A stretch of 51,568 bases of DNA from an uncultured cyanobacterium (GTDB taxonomy: Bacteria; Cyanobacteriota; Cyanobacteriia; Cyanobacteriales; FACHB-T130), in assembly GCA_936920195.1 (NCBI GenBank), contig CAKZHE010000217.1, forward strand, positions 1-51,568. Reading direction: 5' to 3'. This document shows positions 43,509 through 51,568 of the stretch, piece after piece. The translations under genes and the position numbers were made by a program. Numbering within the stretch: the first letter of the stretch is position 1; every line of letters starts with the position of its first letter. The notes beneath the pieces are model-generated. The model did no database searches, was not told the DNA's origin, and saw nothing but the letters and a program-made list of their open reading frames with translations.

Positions 43509-43619
43509 TCGTTCCCAGGCTCTGCCTGGGAATGCCCATTGAGAGGCTCTGCCTCGTATGAGCGCCAAGCGAGGCAGAGCCTCTGGATATCGGTTCCCAG
43601 GCAGAGCCTAGGAACCAGT
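43509..43619. repeat. GGCAGAGCCT palindrome cluster in the secY-adk gap
   Basis: Three palindromes (TTCCCAGGCTCTGCCTGGGA, GAGGCTCTGCCTC, CCCAGGCAGAGCCTAGG) occur in the same order as at 11697-11776. The remaining parts of the 43319-43653 gap carry no gene. Confidence 0.85.
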
Positions 43620-43653
43620 TTAACCCGTTTAAAATCGGCAACCTAAAATTTAG

Positions 43654-44997
43654 CTACTGCTTTACCATCCCTTCATAACGTTGGGAAATCACGTAGGTTT
43701 GAATTTGCTTTGCCGTATCAATGGCCACACCCACCAAAATTAGCAAAGAAGTTGCCCCTAAACCCCTAAAGGTTGTTACCCCAATCGTTCCTTCCACGGC
43801 TGTTGGCACAATTGCCACCAACCCCAGAAAGATTGCCCCCAAAAAAGTCAAGCGATTTAAAACTCGCTCCACATAATCAGTAGTTGCTCTCCCCGGACGA
43901 ATCCCCGGAATACTAGCTCCCATCTTTTTCAGGTTCTGGGATAAATCGACTGGGTTGACAATCAGAGAAGCGTAGAAATAACTGAAAAAGACGATCATTA
44001 ACAGGTAAACGATCGCATAAATCCAGGGGGTTTGTCCGTCCGGCCTCAAATAGCCAGACAATTGCAGGAAAAATTGATGAACTTGTCCCAGCAACTGGTT
44101 ATCACCGCTATTCTTAGTCGCTTCTACCAAAAAACCTGGTAGAATCAACACCGAAGAAGCAAAAATAATCGGCATTACGCCCCCTTGATTGAGGCGCAAA
44201 GGCAGATAACTTGTCCGTTCCCGGTACAGCCGCCGCCCAACCTGCCGACGAGCCGAAATAATTGGAATCCGGCGAGTCCCTTCTTGGACAAACACAATCC
44301 CGACAATCATCACCAAGAATACCAACAACAGGATAATCACCCGTCCGATAATTTCTCGGTTGCCAACTTGAGCTAATTCAATGGTTTTTGATAAAGACTG
44401 GGGCAATGTGGCAACAATATTGACAAAGATCAATAAAGAAGCACCATTACCAATACCGCGCTCGGTAATTAGCTCCGACACCCACATCACAAACATTGAG
44501 CCAGCGGTTAAAGCTAAAGCCGTTTGTAAAACAAAAACTGCACCGGGCGTAGTGGCGTAGGGCTGAAGCACTTTCAACGGAATCCCAACACTATAAATTA
44601 CCGTCCATCCCAAAGCGACGTAGCGGGTAATTTGGGAAATTTTCCGCCGTCCGGCTTCGCCTTCTTCTTTCTGTAATTTTTCTAAAGACGGAATCGCTGC
44701 TGTTAGTAGTTGTAGGATGATGGAGGCATTAATAAAGGGGAGAATTCCCAGGGCAAAAATCCCTACTGCCGAAATTCCACCGCCAGAAAAGATGTCTAAA
44801 AACCCACTGACTGGGTTATTTTGAAAATCCGCCGCAAATCTTGCCCGGTCAACATTGGGAATCGGAATGTGGATACCTAGGCGGACTAAAATCATTAAGC
44901 CAATGGTGACGAGCAGCCGACCTCTGAGGCCAGCTGCTTGCGCCATCTGCATAAAAGTTTCTTGAGCGGTTGGGGCTTTGTCTCGACTGACAACCAT
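43654..44997 (-). CDS. secY: Preprotein translocase subunit SecY
   Basis: The start is the ATG at 44997 with GAGG at 5 bases. The 447-residue protein shows the ten transmembrane helices of SecY. Signatures: MVVSRDKAPTAQETFMQMAQ at the N-terminus, the plug-region FLDIFSGGGISAVGIFALG, NGASLLIFVNI and PGIRPGRATTDYVERVLNRL. It forms the SecYEG channel. It follows rplO by 82 bases. Confidence 0.97.
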   Translation of the reverse strand: MVVSRDKAPTAQETFMQMAQAAGLRGRLLVTIGLMILVRLGIHIPIPNVDRARFAADFQNNPVSGFLDIFSGGGISAVGIFALGILPFINASIILQLLTAAIPSLEKLQKEEGEAGRRKISQITRYVALGWTVIYSVGIPLKVLQPYATTPGAVFVLQTALALTAGSMFVMWVSELITERGIGNGASLLIFVNIVATLPQSLSKTIELAQVGNREIIGRVIILLLVFLVMIVGIVFVQEGTRRIPIISARRQVGRRLYRERTSYLPLRLNQGGVMPIIFASSVLILPGFLVEATKNSGDNQLLGQVHQFFLQLSGYLRPDGQTPWIYAIVYLLMIVFFSYFYASLIVNPVDLSQNLKKMGASIPGIRPGRATTDYVERVLNRLTFLGAIFLGLVAIVPTAVEGTIGVTTFRGLGATSLLILVGVAIDTAKQIQTYVISQRYEGMVKQ

Positions 44998-45011
44998 ATT
45001 CACCTCAAAAT

Positions 45012-45081
45012 AGTTTTGAGTTTCGAGTTTTGAGCAGTCAGTTAGAAGTCACAGGGAACTCAAAACTTAGGACTCAAAACT
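45012..45081. repeat. Imperfect inverted repeat between rplO and secY
   Basis: AGTTTTGAGT, four bases, AGTTTTGAG at 45012-45034 pairs with the complementary arm at 45059-45081, except for the four bases in the middle. The second arm overlaps the rplO stop. Confidence 0.75.
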
Positions 45082-45526
45082 ACTCAATTACTTCGCAACT
45101 TCCCCCGGCGGCTTCGATTTTTTGACGAGCGCCGGTAGTAAAAGCAACTGCTTGAACTTTGAGCGCCACATTCAATTCGCCATCGCCCAAAATTTTCAGG
45201 GGATTTTTACTGCTAGTGACAATACCTGCGGCAGTCAAAGAGGCTAAATTGACCTCACTATTTGCAGGGAGATCGGCGAGCTTCTTTACGTTGATCGTAG
45301 TGTACTCTTGCCGGTTTATGACGGGAAAATGCTTCAATTTCGGCAAGCGACGGTACAAAGGCATTTGTCCGCCTTCAAACCCTGGTCTGGTGCCACCACC
45401 GGAACGGGATTTTTGACCCCGCATTCCTAGGCCAGCGCTCGCGCCCTGACCAGCGGAAATGCCGCGCCCAACTCGGCGACGGCGCTTTTTCGATCCCTTT
45501 TGGGGGACTGCATCTGCTAATCTCAT
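45080..45526 (-). CDS. rplO: 50S ribosomal protein uL15
   Basis: The protein has 148 residues. Its N-terminus is glycine- and arginine-rich ([38 protein letters not shown]), and the C-terminal [13 protein letters not shown] closes the fold. It lies 132 bases after rpsE. Confidence 0.97.
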   Translation of the reverse strand: MRLADAVPQKGSKKRRRRVGRGISAGQGASAGLGMRGQKSRSGGGTRPGFEGGQMPLYRRLPKLKHFPVINRQEYTTINVKKLADLPANSEVNLASLTAAGIVTSSKNPLKILGDGELNVALKVQAVAFTTGARQKIEAAGGSCEVIE

Positions 45527-45554
45527 CTGAATTACCTCGCGACCAACTGTTGGT

Positions 45555-45661
45555 GGTGCGTTACGCTGGCGCTAACACACCCTACGGACTACGGATTCAA
45601 TTCAAAATTCAACAACGGATATCCGTTGATCAAAACTTTGAACTTTTGAATTTTGAATTCA
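45555..45661. repeat. GTGCGTTACGC palindrome and heptamer cluster between rpsE and rplO
   Basis: GGTGCGTTACGCTGG / CGCTAACACACC lies at 45555-45585. AATTCAAAATTC and TTTTGAATTC tracts follow up to 45661. The TGA in TTGAATTC at 45659-45661 is the rpsE stop. Confidence 0.85.
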
Positions 45662-46183
45662 AGCGTAGAGGGTTTCAATGGCAACGCCTCGTTCTTCCGC
45701 CACTTCTGCAAAGGTTCGCAGGGTAGTTAGGGCATTGACTGCGGCTCTGGCGTTGTTTAAGGGGTTGCTGGAACCTAGTTGCTTGGCGAGGACGTTGCGG
45801 ACTCCGGCTAGTTCCAGGACGGTGCGAACTGCACCCCCGGCAATTACCCCCGTACCTGGGGCAGCAGGCCGCACCATCACCTTAGCTCCCCCACCAGTAC
45901 CATTGGCAGGATGGGGAATGGAATTGGATTTGGTCAAAGGCACTTCAATCAAGTGCTTTTTGCCATCGGCTACGCCTTTGCGAACCGCGCCAATAACATC
46001 GCTGGCTTTGCCAACTCCCACTCCGACTTGACCCCGTTCGTTACCGACGACGACAATCGCCCGGAAACTCAGTTTTTTACCACCTTTGACTACTTTGCTG
46101 ACGCGGCGAATCTGAATGACTCGCTCTTGCCAAGTAGTCTCTTTTTCTTTGGCGCGATTGCCCTTGCGACGCTCTTTTGCCAT
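45659..46183 (-). CDS. rpsE: 30S ribosomal protein uS5
   Basis: The protein has 174 residues. Signatures: [40 protein letters not shown] and [19 protein letters not shown]. It ends ETLYA, with its TGA supplied by a repeat unit. Confidence 0.97.
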   Translation of the reverse strand: MAKERRKGNRAKEKETTWQERVIQIRRVSKVVKGGKKLSFRAIVVVGNERGQVGVGVGKASDVIGAVRKGVADGKKHLIEVPLTKSNSIPHPANGTGGGAKVMVRPAAPGTGVIAGGAVRTVLELAGVRNVLAKQLGSSNPLNNARAAVNALTTLRTFAEVAEERGVAIETLYA

Positions 46184-46212
46184 CGTGATTGTCCTTTTTG
46201 GGATAATTTGAC

Positions 46213-46575
46213 CTAAAAATCTAAACCTGCTTCCCTAGCGGCCTCTGCCAAGGCTTTGACGCGACCGTGGTAGAGGTTCCCACCCCGGTCGAATACCACT
46301 TGGGCAATGCCGATGGCGATCGCTCTCTGAGCCACTAATTTACCTACTTCGGTAGATGCGTCGCAGGTAGCCCCGCTTGCCAATTTTTCCCGCAGTTCCG
46401 GTTCCAGGGTAGAAGCCGCTGCCAAAGTGTGCTGTTTGCTATCGTCAATCACCTGGGCATAGATATGCTGGTTGGAACGAAATACTGCCAACCTAGGCCG
46501 CTCTGTGGTGCCATTCACGTGGCGGCGCACCCGCCGATGCCGACGACGAATTGATGCTTTCCGAGTCAATTTCAT
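46213..46575 (-). CDS. rplR: 50S ribosomal protein uL18
   Basis: The protein has 120 residues. [40 protein letters not shown] and [20 protein letters not shown] are typical. It lies 3 bases after rplF and 29 before rpsE. Confidence 0.97.
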   Translation of the reverse strand: MKLTRKASIRRRHRRVRRHVNGTTERPRLAVFRSNQHIYAQVIDDSKQHTLAAASTLEPELREKLASGATCDASTEVGKLVAQRAIAIGIAQVVFDRGGNLYHGRVKALAEAAREAGLDF

Positions 46576-46578
46576 GTT

Positions 46579-47118
46579 TTATTTCTTCCCTGCCTTCCCA
46601 GCCTTACGTCTCACCACTTCACCCGCATAGCGGATGCCCTTGCCCTTATAGACTTCCGGCGGACGGACGGCGCGAATCTGGGCGGCAATGTTGCCCACCA
46701 CTTCTTTGTCAATGCCGCTCACGACCACGTTGGTATTGTTTTCCACTGCCAACTGCACGCCCTCCGGCGGGTCAATCTGCACTGGATGGCTGTAACCCAT
46801 GTTCAGCACCAAGTTCCGACCCTGGACTTGGGCGCGATAGCCCACTCCCTGAATCTCCAATCGCCGTTGAAATCCCTGGGAAACCCCTTCCACCATATTC
46901 GCTACTAGGGTACGGCACAGACCATGCCGCTGCCGTGCCGGACGGGATTCGTTACGACGGGTAACGGTAATGGTCGTCCCATCCTGTTCCACCAGCACTT
47001 CCGCTGGCAGCACCCTTGCCAGTTCTCCCTTGGGTCCCTTGACTGCGACCCTTTGACCCTCAATTGCCACCGTCACCTTGTTGGGAATAGCAATCGGACG
47101 CTTGCCGATACGAGACAT
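46579..47118 (-). CDS. rplF: 50S ribosomal protein uL6
   Basis: The start is the ATG at 47118 with AGGAGG about 8 bases upstream. The 179-residue protein begins [20 protein letters not shown] and contains the C-terminal signature [20 protein letters not shown]. It follows rpsH by 84 bases of repeat. Confidence 0.97.
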   Translation of the reverse strand: MSRIGKRPIAIPNKVTVAIEGQRVAVKGPKGELARVLPAEVLVEQDGTTITVTRRNESRPARQRHGLCRTLVANMVEGVSQGFQRRLEIQGVGYRAQVQGRNLVLNMGYSHPVQIDPPEGVQLAVENNTNVVVSGIDKEVVGNIAAQIRAVRPPEVYKGKGIRYAGEVVRRKAGKAGKK

Positions 47119-47136
47119 AACCAAATCCTCCTAACT

Positions 47137-47200
47137 ATCAATTCAAAGTTCAAAATTATCAATTCAAAAATTTTGAATTTTGAATTCTGAAATTTTGAAT
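47137..47200. repeat. AATTCAAA heptamer cluster between rpsH and rplF
   Basis: AATTCAAAG, AATTCAAAAA and TTTTGAATTT form a palindromic AT-rich block that nearly fills the gap. Confidence 0.85.
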
Positions 47201-47202
47201 TG

Positions 47203-47601
47203 TTACCAGACGTAGCACAGCACTTCCCCACCCAATCCCTGACGGCGAGCATCCCGGTCAGTCATAATCCCGCTGGAGGTGGAGATGATGGCAATGCCAA
47301 TGCCGCCTAATACTCTGGGTAATTCCTTGCGGTTGGCATAAACCCGCAATCCCGGCTTGCTAATCCGCTTCAGCGCCCCAATCAAAGGCTTGCGGTTCTT
47401 CTTGTACTTCAGCGCCAGCACCAACTGCCGCTTCACTCCCTCGCCACTTTCTTCAAAGTCCGCAATAAACCCCTCTTGTTTCAAGACTTGGGCAATACTG
47501 CGAGTCATTTTGGTCGAGGGCATTGTCGTCGTCTGATGCCGCGCCAGGTTCGCATTCCGAATCCGGGTTAGCATATCTGAAATTGTGTCGTTCGCCGCCA
47601 T
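47203..47601 (-). CDS. rpsH: 30S ribosomal protein uS8
   Basis: The protein has 132 residues. [20 protein letters not shown], the central [18 protein letters not shown], and the C-terminal [20 protein letters not shown] are diagnostic. It lies 23 bases after rplE. Confidence 0.97.
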   Translation of the reverse strand: MAANDTISDMLTRIRNANLARHQTTTMPSTKMTRSIAQVLKQEGFIADFEESGEGVKRQLVLALKYKKNRKPLIGALKRISKPGLRVYANRKELPRVLGGIGIAIISTSSGIMTDRDARRQGLGGEVLCYVW

Positions 47602-47624
47602 TATTTTCTCCTTACAGTCCGACC

Positions 47625-48170
47625 CTAGTTATCTCGAAATGGCATACCCATCTCTTTCAGCAAGGCGCGACCCTCTTCATCTGTGTTAGCCGTGGTGATG
47701 ATGGAAATATCCATCCCCCGAATCTGGTCAATGCTGTCGTACTCTATCTCTGGGAAAATTAACTGCTCTCTGATGCCCAGGCTGTAGTTGCCCCGCCCAT
47801 CAAAGCTCTTGGGACTAATCCCGCGAAAATCCCGGATTCTGGGCAACGACAGGTTGATTAATCGGTCTAAAAAGGCATACATCCGGTCGGCTCGCAGCGT
47901 TACCATTACTCCCACGGGCATCCCTTGACGAATTTTGAAGCCTGCGATCGCTTTTTTTGCCCTAGTCACCACTGGTTTTTGTCCAGTAATCTGCCCAATC
48001 TCGTTCAAGGAAGATTCCAGCGCTTTGGCGTTGGAAGATGCCTCTCCCAAACCCCGATTAACTGTAATTTTTACAACTTTCGGAACCTGATGGATATTTG
48101 TGTAATGGAACTGTTCCATCAGTTTGGGAACAATCGTTTCTTGATATATTGTTTTCAGTCGCTGTGCCAT
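47625..48170 (-). CDS. rplE: 50S ribosomal protein uL5
   Basis: The protein has 181 residues. Signatures: [60 protein letters not shown] and [20 protein letters not shown]. It binds 5S rRNA. Confidence 0.97.
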   Translation of the reverse strand: MAQRLKTIYQETIVPKLMEQFHYTNIHQVPKVVKITVNRGLGEASSNAKALESSLNEIGQITGQKPVVTRAKKAIAGFKIRQGMPVGVMVTLRADRMYAFLDRLINLSLPRIRDFRGISPKSFDGRGNYSLGIREQLIFPEIEYDSIDQIRGMDISIITTANTDEEGRALLKEMGMPFRDN

Positions 48171-48217
48171 GATGTTTCCTGTGGGTCCCTGGGCTTGGTC
48201 AGGGTTGATAAAGTGAA

Positions 48218-48264
48218 TTCAAAATTATCAATTCAAAAATTTTGAATTTTGAATTTTGAATTGC
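48218..48264. repeat. AATTCAAA heptamer cluster between rplX and rplE
   Basis: AATTCAAAATTATC and repeated TTTTGAA units occupy the centre of the 94-base gap. Confidence 0.8.
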
Positions 48265-48624
48265 CTAGTCAATAATTTCGCCAGTTGCTTTTAGCTGCCG
48301 CACCTTCCGACCATCCTCCGTAAAGGTGTAGCAAACCCGGCTCGCCTTCTTTTGCTTGGTCGAATACAGCATCACATTGGAACTGTGAATCGGAGCCTCA
48401 ATCGTCAGGATTTGCCCCTTTTCCCCCTCCTGCTGGGGTTTGACGTGCTTGGTCTTGATATTCACGCCCTTAATCAGCACCTGACTAGATTTTGGTAAAG
48501 CTTGGAGAATTTCTCCCACCTTGCCCTTATCCCGACCCGCAATCACTTGCACTGTGTCGCCCTTTTTCACGTGCATCTTGTAGCGTGCGGGCTTATTCTT
48601 GTCGCCGCCGTGCAGTTTTGCCAT
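48265..48624 (-). CDS. rplX: 50S ribosomal protein uL24
   Basis: The protein has 119 residues. The KOW motif [20 protein letters not shown] opens it. It starts [19 protein letters not shown] and comes 2 bases after rplN. Confidence 0.97.
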   Translation of the reverse strand: MAKLHGGDKNKPARYKMHVKKGDTVQVIAGRDKGKVGEILQALPKSSQVLIKGVNIKTKHVKPQQEGEKGQILTIEAPIHSSNVMLYSTKQKKASRVCYTFTEDGRKVRQLKATGEIID

Positions 48625-48626
48625 CT

Positions 48627-48995
48627 TTACAGTACCTCCGGAGCCAAGGAAACAATTTTGGTGAAGCTCTTATCTCGCAGTTCCCGGGCTACTGGACCAA
48701 ACACCCGCGTCCCCCTGGGATTGCCATCGGCATTCACAATCACCGCCGCATTGTCGTCAAAGCGAATGCTCATCCCGCTGTCCCGGCGCATCGCCTTGGT
48801 CGTGCGGACAATCACCGCTCGCACCACATCGGACTTCTTCACTGCCATATTGGGAATGGCATCCTTCACCACCGCAATAATCACGTCGCCCACTCCGCCA
48901 TAACGACGGTTGCCTGCGCCAATGACCCGGATGCACATCAGTCGGCGCGCGCCGCTGTTGTCTGCCACATTCAAATAAGTTTGGGGTTGGATCAC
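48627..48995 (-). CDS. rplN: 50S ribosomal protein uL14
   Basis: The protein has 122 residues, exact family length. [36 protein letters not shown] and the ending [18 protein letters not shown] are diagnostic. Its start overlaps the rpsQ stop by 4 bases. Confidence 0.98.
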   Translation of the reverse strand: MIQPQTYLNVADNSGARRLMCIRVIGAGNRRYGGVGDVIIAVVKDAIPNMAVKKSDVVRAVIVRTTKAMRRDSGMSIRFDDNAAVIVNADGNPRGTRVFGPVARELRDKSFTKIVSLAPEVL

Positions 48996-49243
48996 GACTT
49001 GCTCTCCCGGTTGAATATTTCCGCCACCATCCAGCGTTTAGTGCGGCTCAGGGGTCTGGTTTCCTGGATGCGGACGCGATCGCCCTCTTTGCACAGATTT
49101 TCCTCATCGTGAGCCTTGTAGCGCTTAGTCCGAACCACGATTTTGCCGTATTTCCCGTGGGGCGAACGGCTTTCCACCGCCACCACCACCGTCTTGTTCA
49201 TCTTGTCGCTTACTACCACACCCACTTGTTCTTTGATTGCCAT
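48992..49243 (-). CDS. rpsQ: 30S ribosomal protein uS17
   Basis: The protein has 83 residues. [40 protein letters not shown] and [16 protein letters not shown] are typical. Overlapping junctions with rpmC and rplN show tight coupling. Confidence 0.97.
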   Translation of the reverse strand: MAIKEQVGVVVSDKMNKTVVVAVESRSPHGKYGKIVVRTKRYKAHDEENLCKEGDRVRIQETRPLSRTKRWMVAEIFNRESKS

Positions 49244-49467
49244 CAGCTATTCTCCTCCGATGATGTTTTTGCCCGTTGGCGTTCTGCTTCCACCGTAATC
49301 AGTTGGGCGAGACGGTGGCGAGCGTGTTTAAATTGGTGTGGTTTCTCCAAGCGGCGGGTAGCCTTTTGCAACCGCAGTTCAAATAACTGCCGCTTCACCG
49401 CCACAATCTCCTCCGCTAGTTCCCCATCTCCCAAACTTCTGGCATCCGCAATCTTTGGTAAGGCCAT
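49243..49467 (-). CDS. rpmC: 50S ribosomal protein uL29
   Basis: The protein has 74 residues, slightly longer than the usual 65. [20 protein letters not shown] and [19 protein letters not shown] form the two-helix hairpin. The tail [11 protein letters not shown] is an extension. It lies 3 bases after rplP. Confidence 0.95.
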   Translation of the reverse strand: MALPKIADARSLGDGELAEEIVAVKRQLFELRLQKATRRLEKPHQFKHARHRLAQLITVEAERQRAKTSSEENS

Positions 49468-49470
49468 AAC

Positions 49471-49890
49471 TTACACCGTCCCTTCTTCGCGCACAATGAA
49501 CTTGGTCTTGATGGGCAACTTCTGCGAGGCTAGGCGCATAGCTTCCCGGGCAATCTCTTCCGATACGCCAGAGATTTCAAACAAAATTCTCCCCGGCTTC
49601 ACCACCGCTACCCAGAACTCCGGCGAGCCTTTCCCGGAACCCATCCGGGTTTCTGCCGCTCTCATTGTCACAGGTTTGTCTGGGAAAACCCGAATCCAGA
49701 TCTTGCCCCCCCGTCGAATGTACCGATTCATCGCCCGACGGCTGGCTTCAATTTGGCGGGAGGTAATCCAGGCTGGTTCCACTGCTTGCAGGGCAAACTC
49801 TCCGAAATTGAAGGAACTGCCCCTGGTGGCTAGTCCTCCCATCCGTCCCCGCTGTTGTTTGCGGAATTTAGTTCTTCTGGGACTTAACAT
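49471..49890 (-). CDS. rplP: 50S ribosomal protein uL16
   Basis: The protein has 139 residues. [40 protein letters not shown] and [20 protein letters not shown] are diagnostic. It follows rpsC across a gap filled by a heptamer cluster. Confidence 0.97.
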   Translation of the reverse strand: MLSPRRTKFRKQQRGRMGGLATRGSSFNFGEFALQAVEPAWITSRQIEASRRAMNRYIRRGGKIWIRVFPDKPVTMRAAETRMGSGKGSPEFWVAVVKPGRILFEISGVSEEIAREAMRLASQKLPIKTKFIVREEGTV

Positions 49891-49997
49891 AATTCAAAGT
49901 TCAAAGTTCAAAATTCAAAGTTCAAAATTCAAAGTTCAAAATTCAAAATTCAAAAAAACTATTCATTTTGAATTAATAATTTTGAATTTTGAATTCA
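49890..49997. repeat. Long heptamer cluster between rpsC and rplP
   Basis: About a hundred bases of TTCAAAG, TTCAAAA and TTTTGAA units fill the whole gap. The last unit, TTGAATTCATTC, ends with the rpsC stop (TGA of TGAATTC, 49995-49997). Confidence 0.9.
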
Positions 49998-50717
49998 TTC
50001 GGAACGATCCTCAAATTGCTGGCGGCGGCGCTGTTGGCGGCGGCGAGGTTGAGCCGTCGGTGCGGGAGCCTCCACCTGTCCGGGAATGATTTCTCCCTTG
50101 AAAATCCACACTTTTACGCCTAAGATGCCGTAAATGGTTTTGGCAGTGCAGTAGGAGTAGTCAATATCTGCTCGCAGGGTATGCAGCGGCACTCGACCTT
50201 CCCGCGTCCACTCAGTCCGGGCAATTTCCGCTCCGTTTAACCGTCCGCTCACCTGGATTTTGATGCCTTGGACTTCTGCCCGTTGCGCCCTTTGGATGGC
50301 TTGGCGGACAACGCGCCGGAAGGATACCCGCCGCTCTAGTTGTTGGGCAATATATTCCGCAATCAGCGTCGCATCTGCATCTACCCTCGCCACTTCAATC
50401 ACATTGATCCGAATTTGGCGATTGCTGTTGCCTAGGGAAGCTTGCAGTCCGGCTCGCAGGGTTTCTATCCCCGTGCCGCCGCGACCTACCACTACACCGG
50501 GGCGAGCGGTATGCACTTCCAAGTCAATTTGGTCGGCTTTGCGCTCAATCCGCACGCTGGAAATCCCTGCATTGCTGAGATTTTTGGTCACGTATTGGCG
50601 GATTTTCCGGTCTTCTTGCAGCAGTTCTGGGTAGTGTTTGGCATCTGCATACCAACGCGAACGATGCTCTTGGGTAATCCCCAGTCGAAAACCAATTGGA
50701 TGAATCTTCTGTCCCAC
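49995..50717 (-). CDS. rpsC: 30S ribosomal protein uS3
   Basis: The protein has 240 residues. [20 protein letters not shown], the KH motif [19 protein letters not shown] and [20 protein letters not shown] are diagnostic. The basic, glutamine-rich tail ([18 protein letters not shown]) is a common cyanobacterial extension. Confidence 0.97.
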   Translation of the reverse strand: MGQKIHPIGFRLGITQEHRSRWYADAKHYPELLQEDRKIRQYVTKNLSNAGISSVRIERKADQIDLEVHTARPGVVVGRGGTGIETLRAGLQASLGNSNRQIRINVIEVARVDADATLIAEYIAQQLERRVSFRRVVRQAIQRAQRAEVQGIKIQVSGRLNGAEIARTEWTREGRVPLHTLRADIDYSYCTAKTIYGILGVKVWIFKGEIIPGQVEAPAPTAQPRRRQQRRRQQFEDRSE

Positions 50718-50756
50718 AGATATTTCCTCAAGTCAAATTTGAATGACGGTTAGGCT

Positions 50757-51116
50757 TTATTCTTCCAACTCGGCTGCCACTGCCACGGTAATGTGGCAAG
50801 TGGGTTTGCGAATCTGGTAGGCTCGGCCTTGGGCGCGGGGGCGGAAGCGTTTCAGAATCGGTCCCTGGTCGGCAAACGCCTTGGAAACTATCAGCGTTCC
50901 CCGGTCTAGCCCGCCGTTATGCTCGGCATTGGCCGCCGCCGAGCGCAACACCTTCCGCACGGGGTCGCAAGCCCGATAGGGCATGAATTCCAGGATGATT
51001 AACGCCTCGCGATAGGAACGTCCCCGGATTTGGTCTAGCACCCGCCTTACCTTGTGGGGGGACATTCGGATGTAGCGAGCGATCGCTTTTACTTCTGTAT
51101 CTGTATCCACTGGCAT
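50757..51116 (-). CDS. rplV: 50S ribosomal protein uL22
   Basis: The protein has 119 residues. [40 protein letters not shown] and [13 protein letters not shown] are typical. It lies 45 bases after rpsS. Confidence 0.97.
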   Translation of the reverse strand: MPVDTDTEVKAIARYIRMSPHKVRRVLDQIRGRSYREALIILEFMPYRACDPVRKVLRSAAANAEHNGGLDRGTLIVSKAFADQGPILKRFRPRAQGRAYQIRKPTCHITVAVAAELEE

Positions 51117-51161
51117 AAATTTCTCCTAGCCATTAGTTATAAGTAGGGGCAAATGCCATTT

Positions 51162-51434
51162 CTAGCGACCCGATTTTTTATCGCTCTTGGCGTGTCCTCG
51201 GAAAGTCCGAGTGGGAGCAAATTCTCCCAATTTATGACCCACCATTTGCTCGTTCACATAGACGGGGACGTGCTGCCGTCCGTTGTGGACTGCGATCGTG
51301 TAGCCGACCATTTGGGGCAGAATTGTGGAAGCTCGCGACCAAGTTTTGATTACTTGTTTTTCGCCTTTGAGTTTTTCCAGTTTTTTCAACAGGTGGTCCG
51401 CAACGAAGGGACCTTTTTTGAGTGAACGACCCAT
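51162..51434 (-). CDS. rpsS: 30S ribosomal protein uS19
   Basis: The protein has 90 residues. [40 protein letters not shown] and [17 protein letters not shown] are diagnostic. It is the most upstream complete gene of the superoperon in the window. Confidence 0.97.
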   Translation of the reverse strand: MGRSLKKGPFVADHLLKKLEKLKGEKQVIKTWSRASTILPQMVGYTIAVHNGRQHVPVYVNEQMVGHKLGEFAPTRTFRGHAKSDKKSGR

Positions 51435-51439
51435 AATTT

Positions 51440-51568
51440 TAAAGTAGGGAACAGGGAATTAAAGGGAACAGGGAACAGGGAATTAAAGGGAACAGGGAAC
51501 AGGGAACAGGGAACAGGGAACAGGGAAGAGAGGGAAGAGAGGGAAGAGAGGGAAGAGAGGGAGCAGGG
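51440..51568. repeat. (GGGAACA)n and (GGGAAGAGA)n tandem repeats upstream of rpsS
   Basis: Runs of GGGAACA heptamers interrupted by GGGAATTAAA, then GGGAAGAGA nonamers, reach the window end. The block lies in the gap between rpsS and the gene expected next (rplB), inside an essential operon. Confidence 0.9.

Noticed and set aside
45678-46216. Long open frames opposite ribosomal genes
   Set aside because: They are antisense shadows of high-GC ribosomal coding sequence with no family match.

Overview
The window comes from a cyanobacterium. It carries a complete phycocyanin operon (cpcBACDEF plus two cpcG), a cyanobacterial-type Hfq and a group-3 sigma factor, and the HIP1 octamer GCGATCGC recurs throughout. 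The abundant dispersed palindromes, heptanucleotide repeats, Uma2/Rpn-family nucleases and CHAT/NB-ARC proteins suggest a filamentous, repeat-rich lineage such as Oscillatoriales. The genus cannot be fixed from the sequence alone.

Layout. (1) 1-9100: accessory region. A secreted TPR-CHAT protein (288-2897, -) is divergent from an NB-ARC STAND ATPase (3347-4999, +). A repeat-filled stretch, a small secreted protein, an Lhr-like helicase and a DUF1993 protein follow. (2) 9142-13512: envelope and signalling neighbourhood. It holds a CAP/SCP secreted protein, a SigG-like ECF sigma factor with a membrane anti-sigma candidate and an apparent ECF-type promoter of its own, an L,D-transpeptidase, a ComFB-family protein and an M23 endopeptidase. 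(3) 13734-25205: a CPA2 antiporter, Hfq, the HcyBio homocysteine protein, a SucC/SucD-like pair with altered catalytic residues, an Rpn nuclease, a repeat-bearing membrane protein, DUF2214, Uma2 and YdeI. (4) 25239-31420: cpc operon, read right to left as cpcB-cpcA-cpcC-cpcD-cpcE-cpcF-cpcG-cpcG. It has a long leader, two intercistronic hairpins and a terminal hairpin. (5) 31524-35909: an RluD-type pseudouridine synthase, then an accessory islet (Mrr-like nuclease, UPF0175, RelB-like/YoeB toxin-antitoxin, a decayed gene, Uma2). (6) 36009-51434: the ribosomal superoperon on the minus strand, from rpsS to prfA, including secY, adk, infA, rpoA and truA. The upstream part (rplB and beyond) lies outside the window.

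How it works together. The cpc genes build and assemble phycobilisome rods: CpcA/CpcB discs, the CpcE/F lyase, the CpcC/CpcD linkers and the CpcG rod-core linkers. The superoperon makes the translation, transcription and secretion core. The SigG cluster plausibly monitors the envelope.

The most unusual signals are: a SucD-like protein in which both canonical phosphoryl-transfer residues (His246 and Glu208, E. coli numbering) are Asp and Gln; two places where the end of a housekeeping gene (rluD 5' end, sucD 3' end) is duplicated as a direct repeat bracketing accessory DNA; the invasion of most larger gaps of the ribosomal superoperon by repeats that in places supply stop codons; and a divergent CHAT / sensor-less NB-ARC pair.
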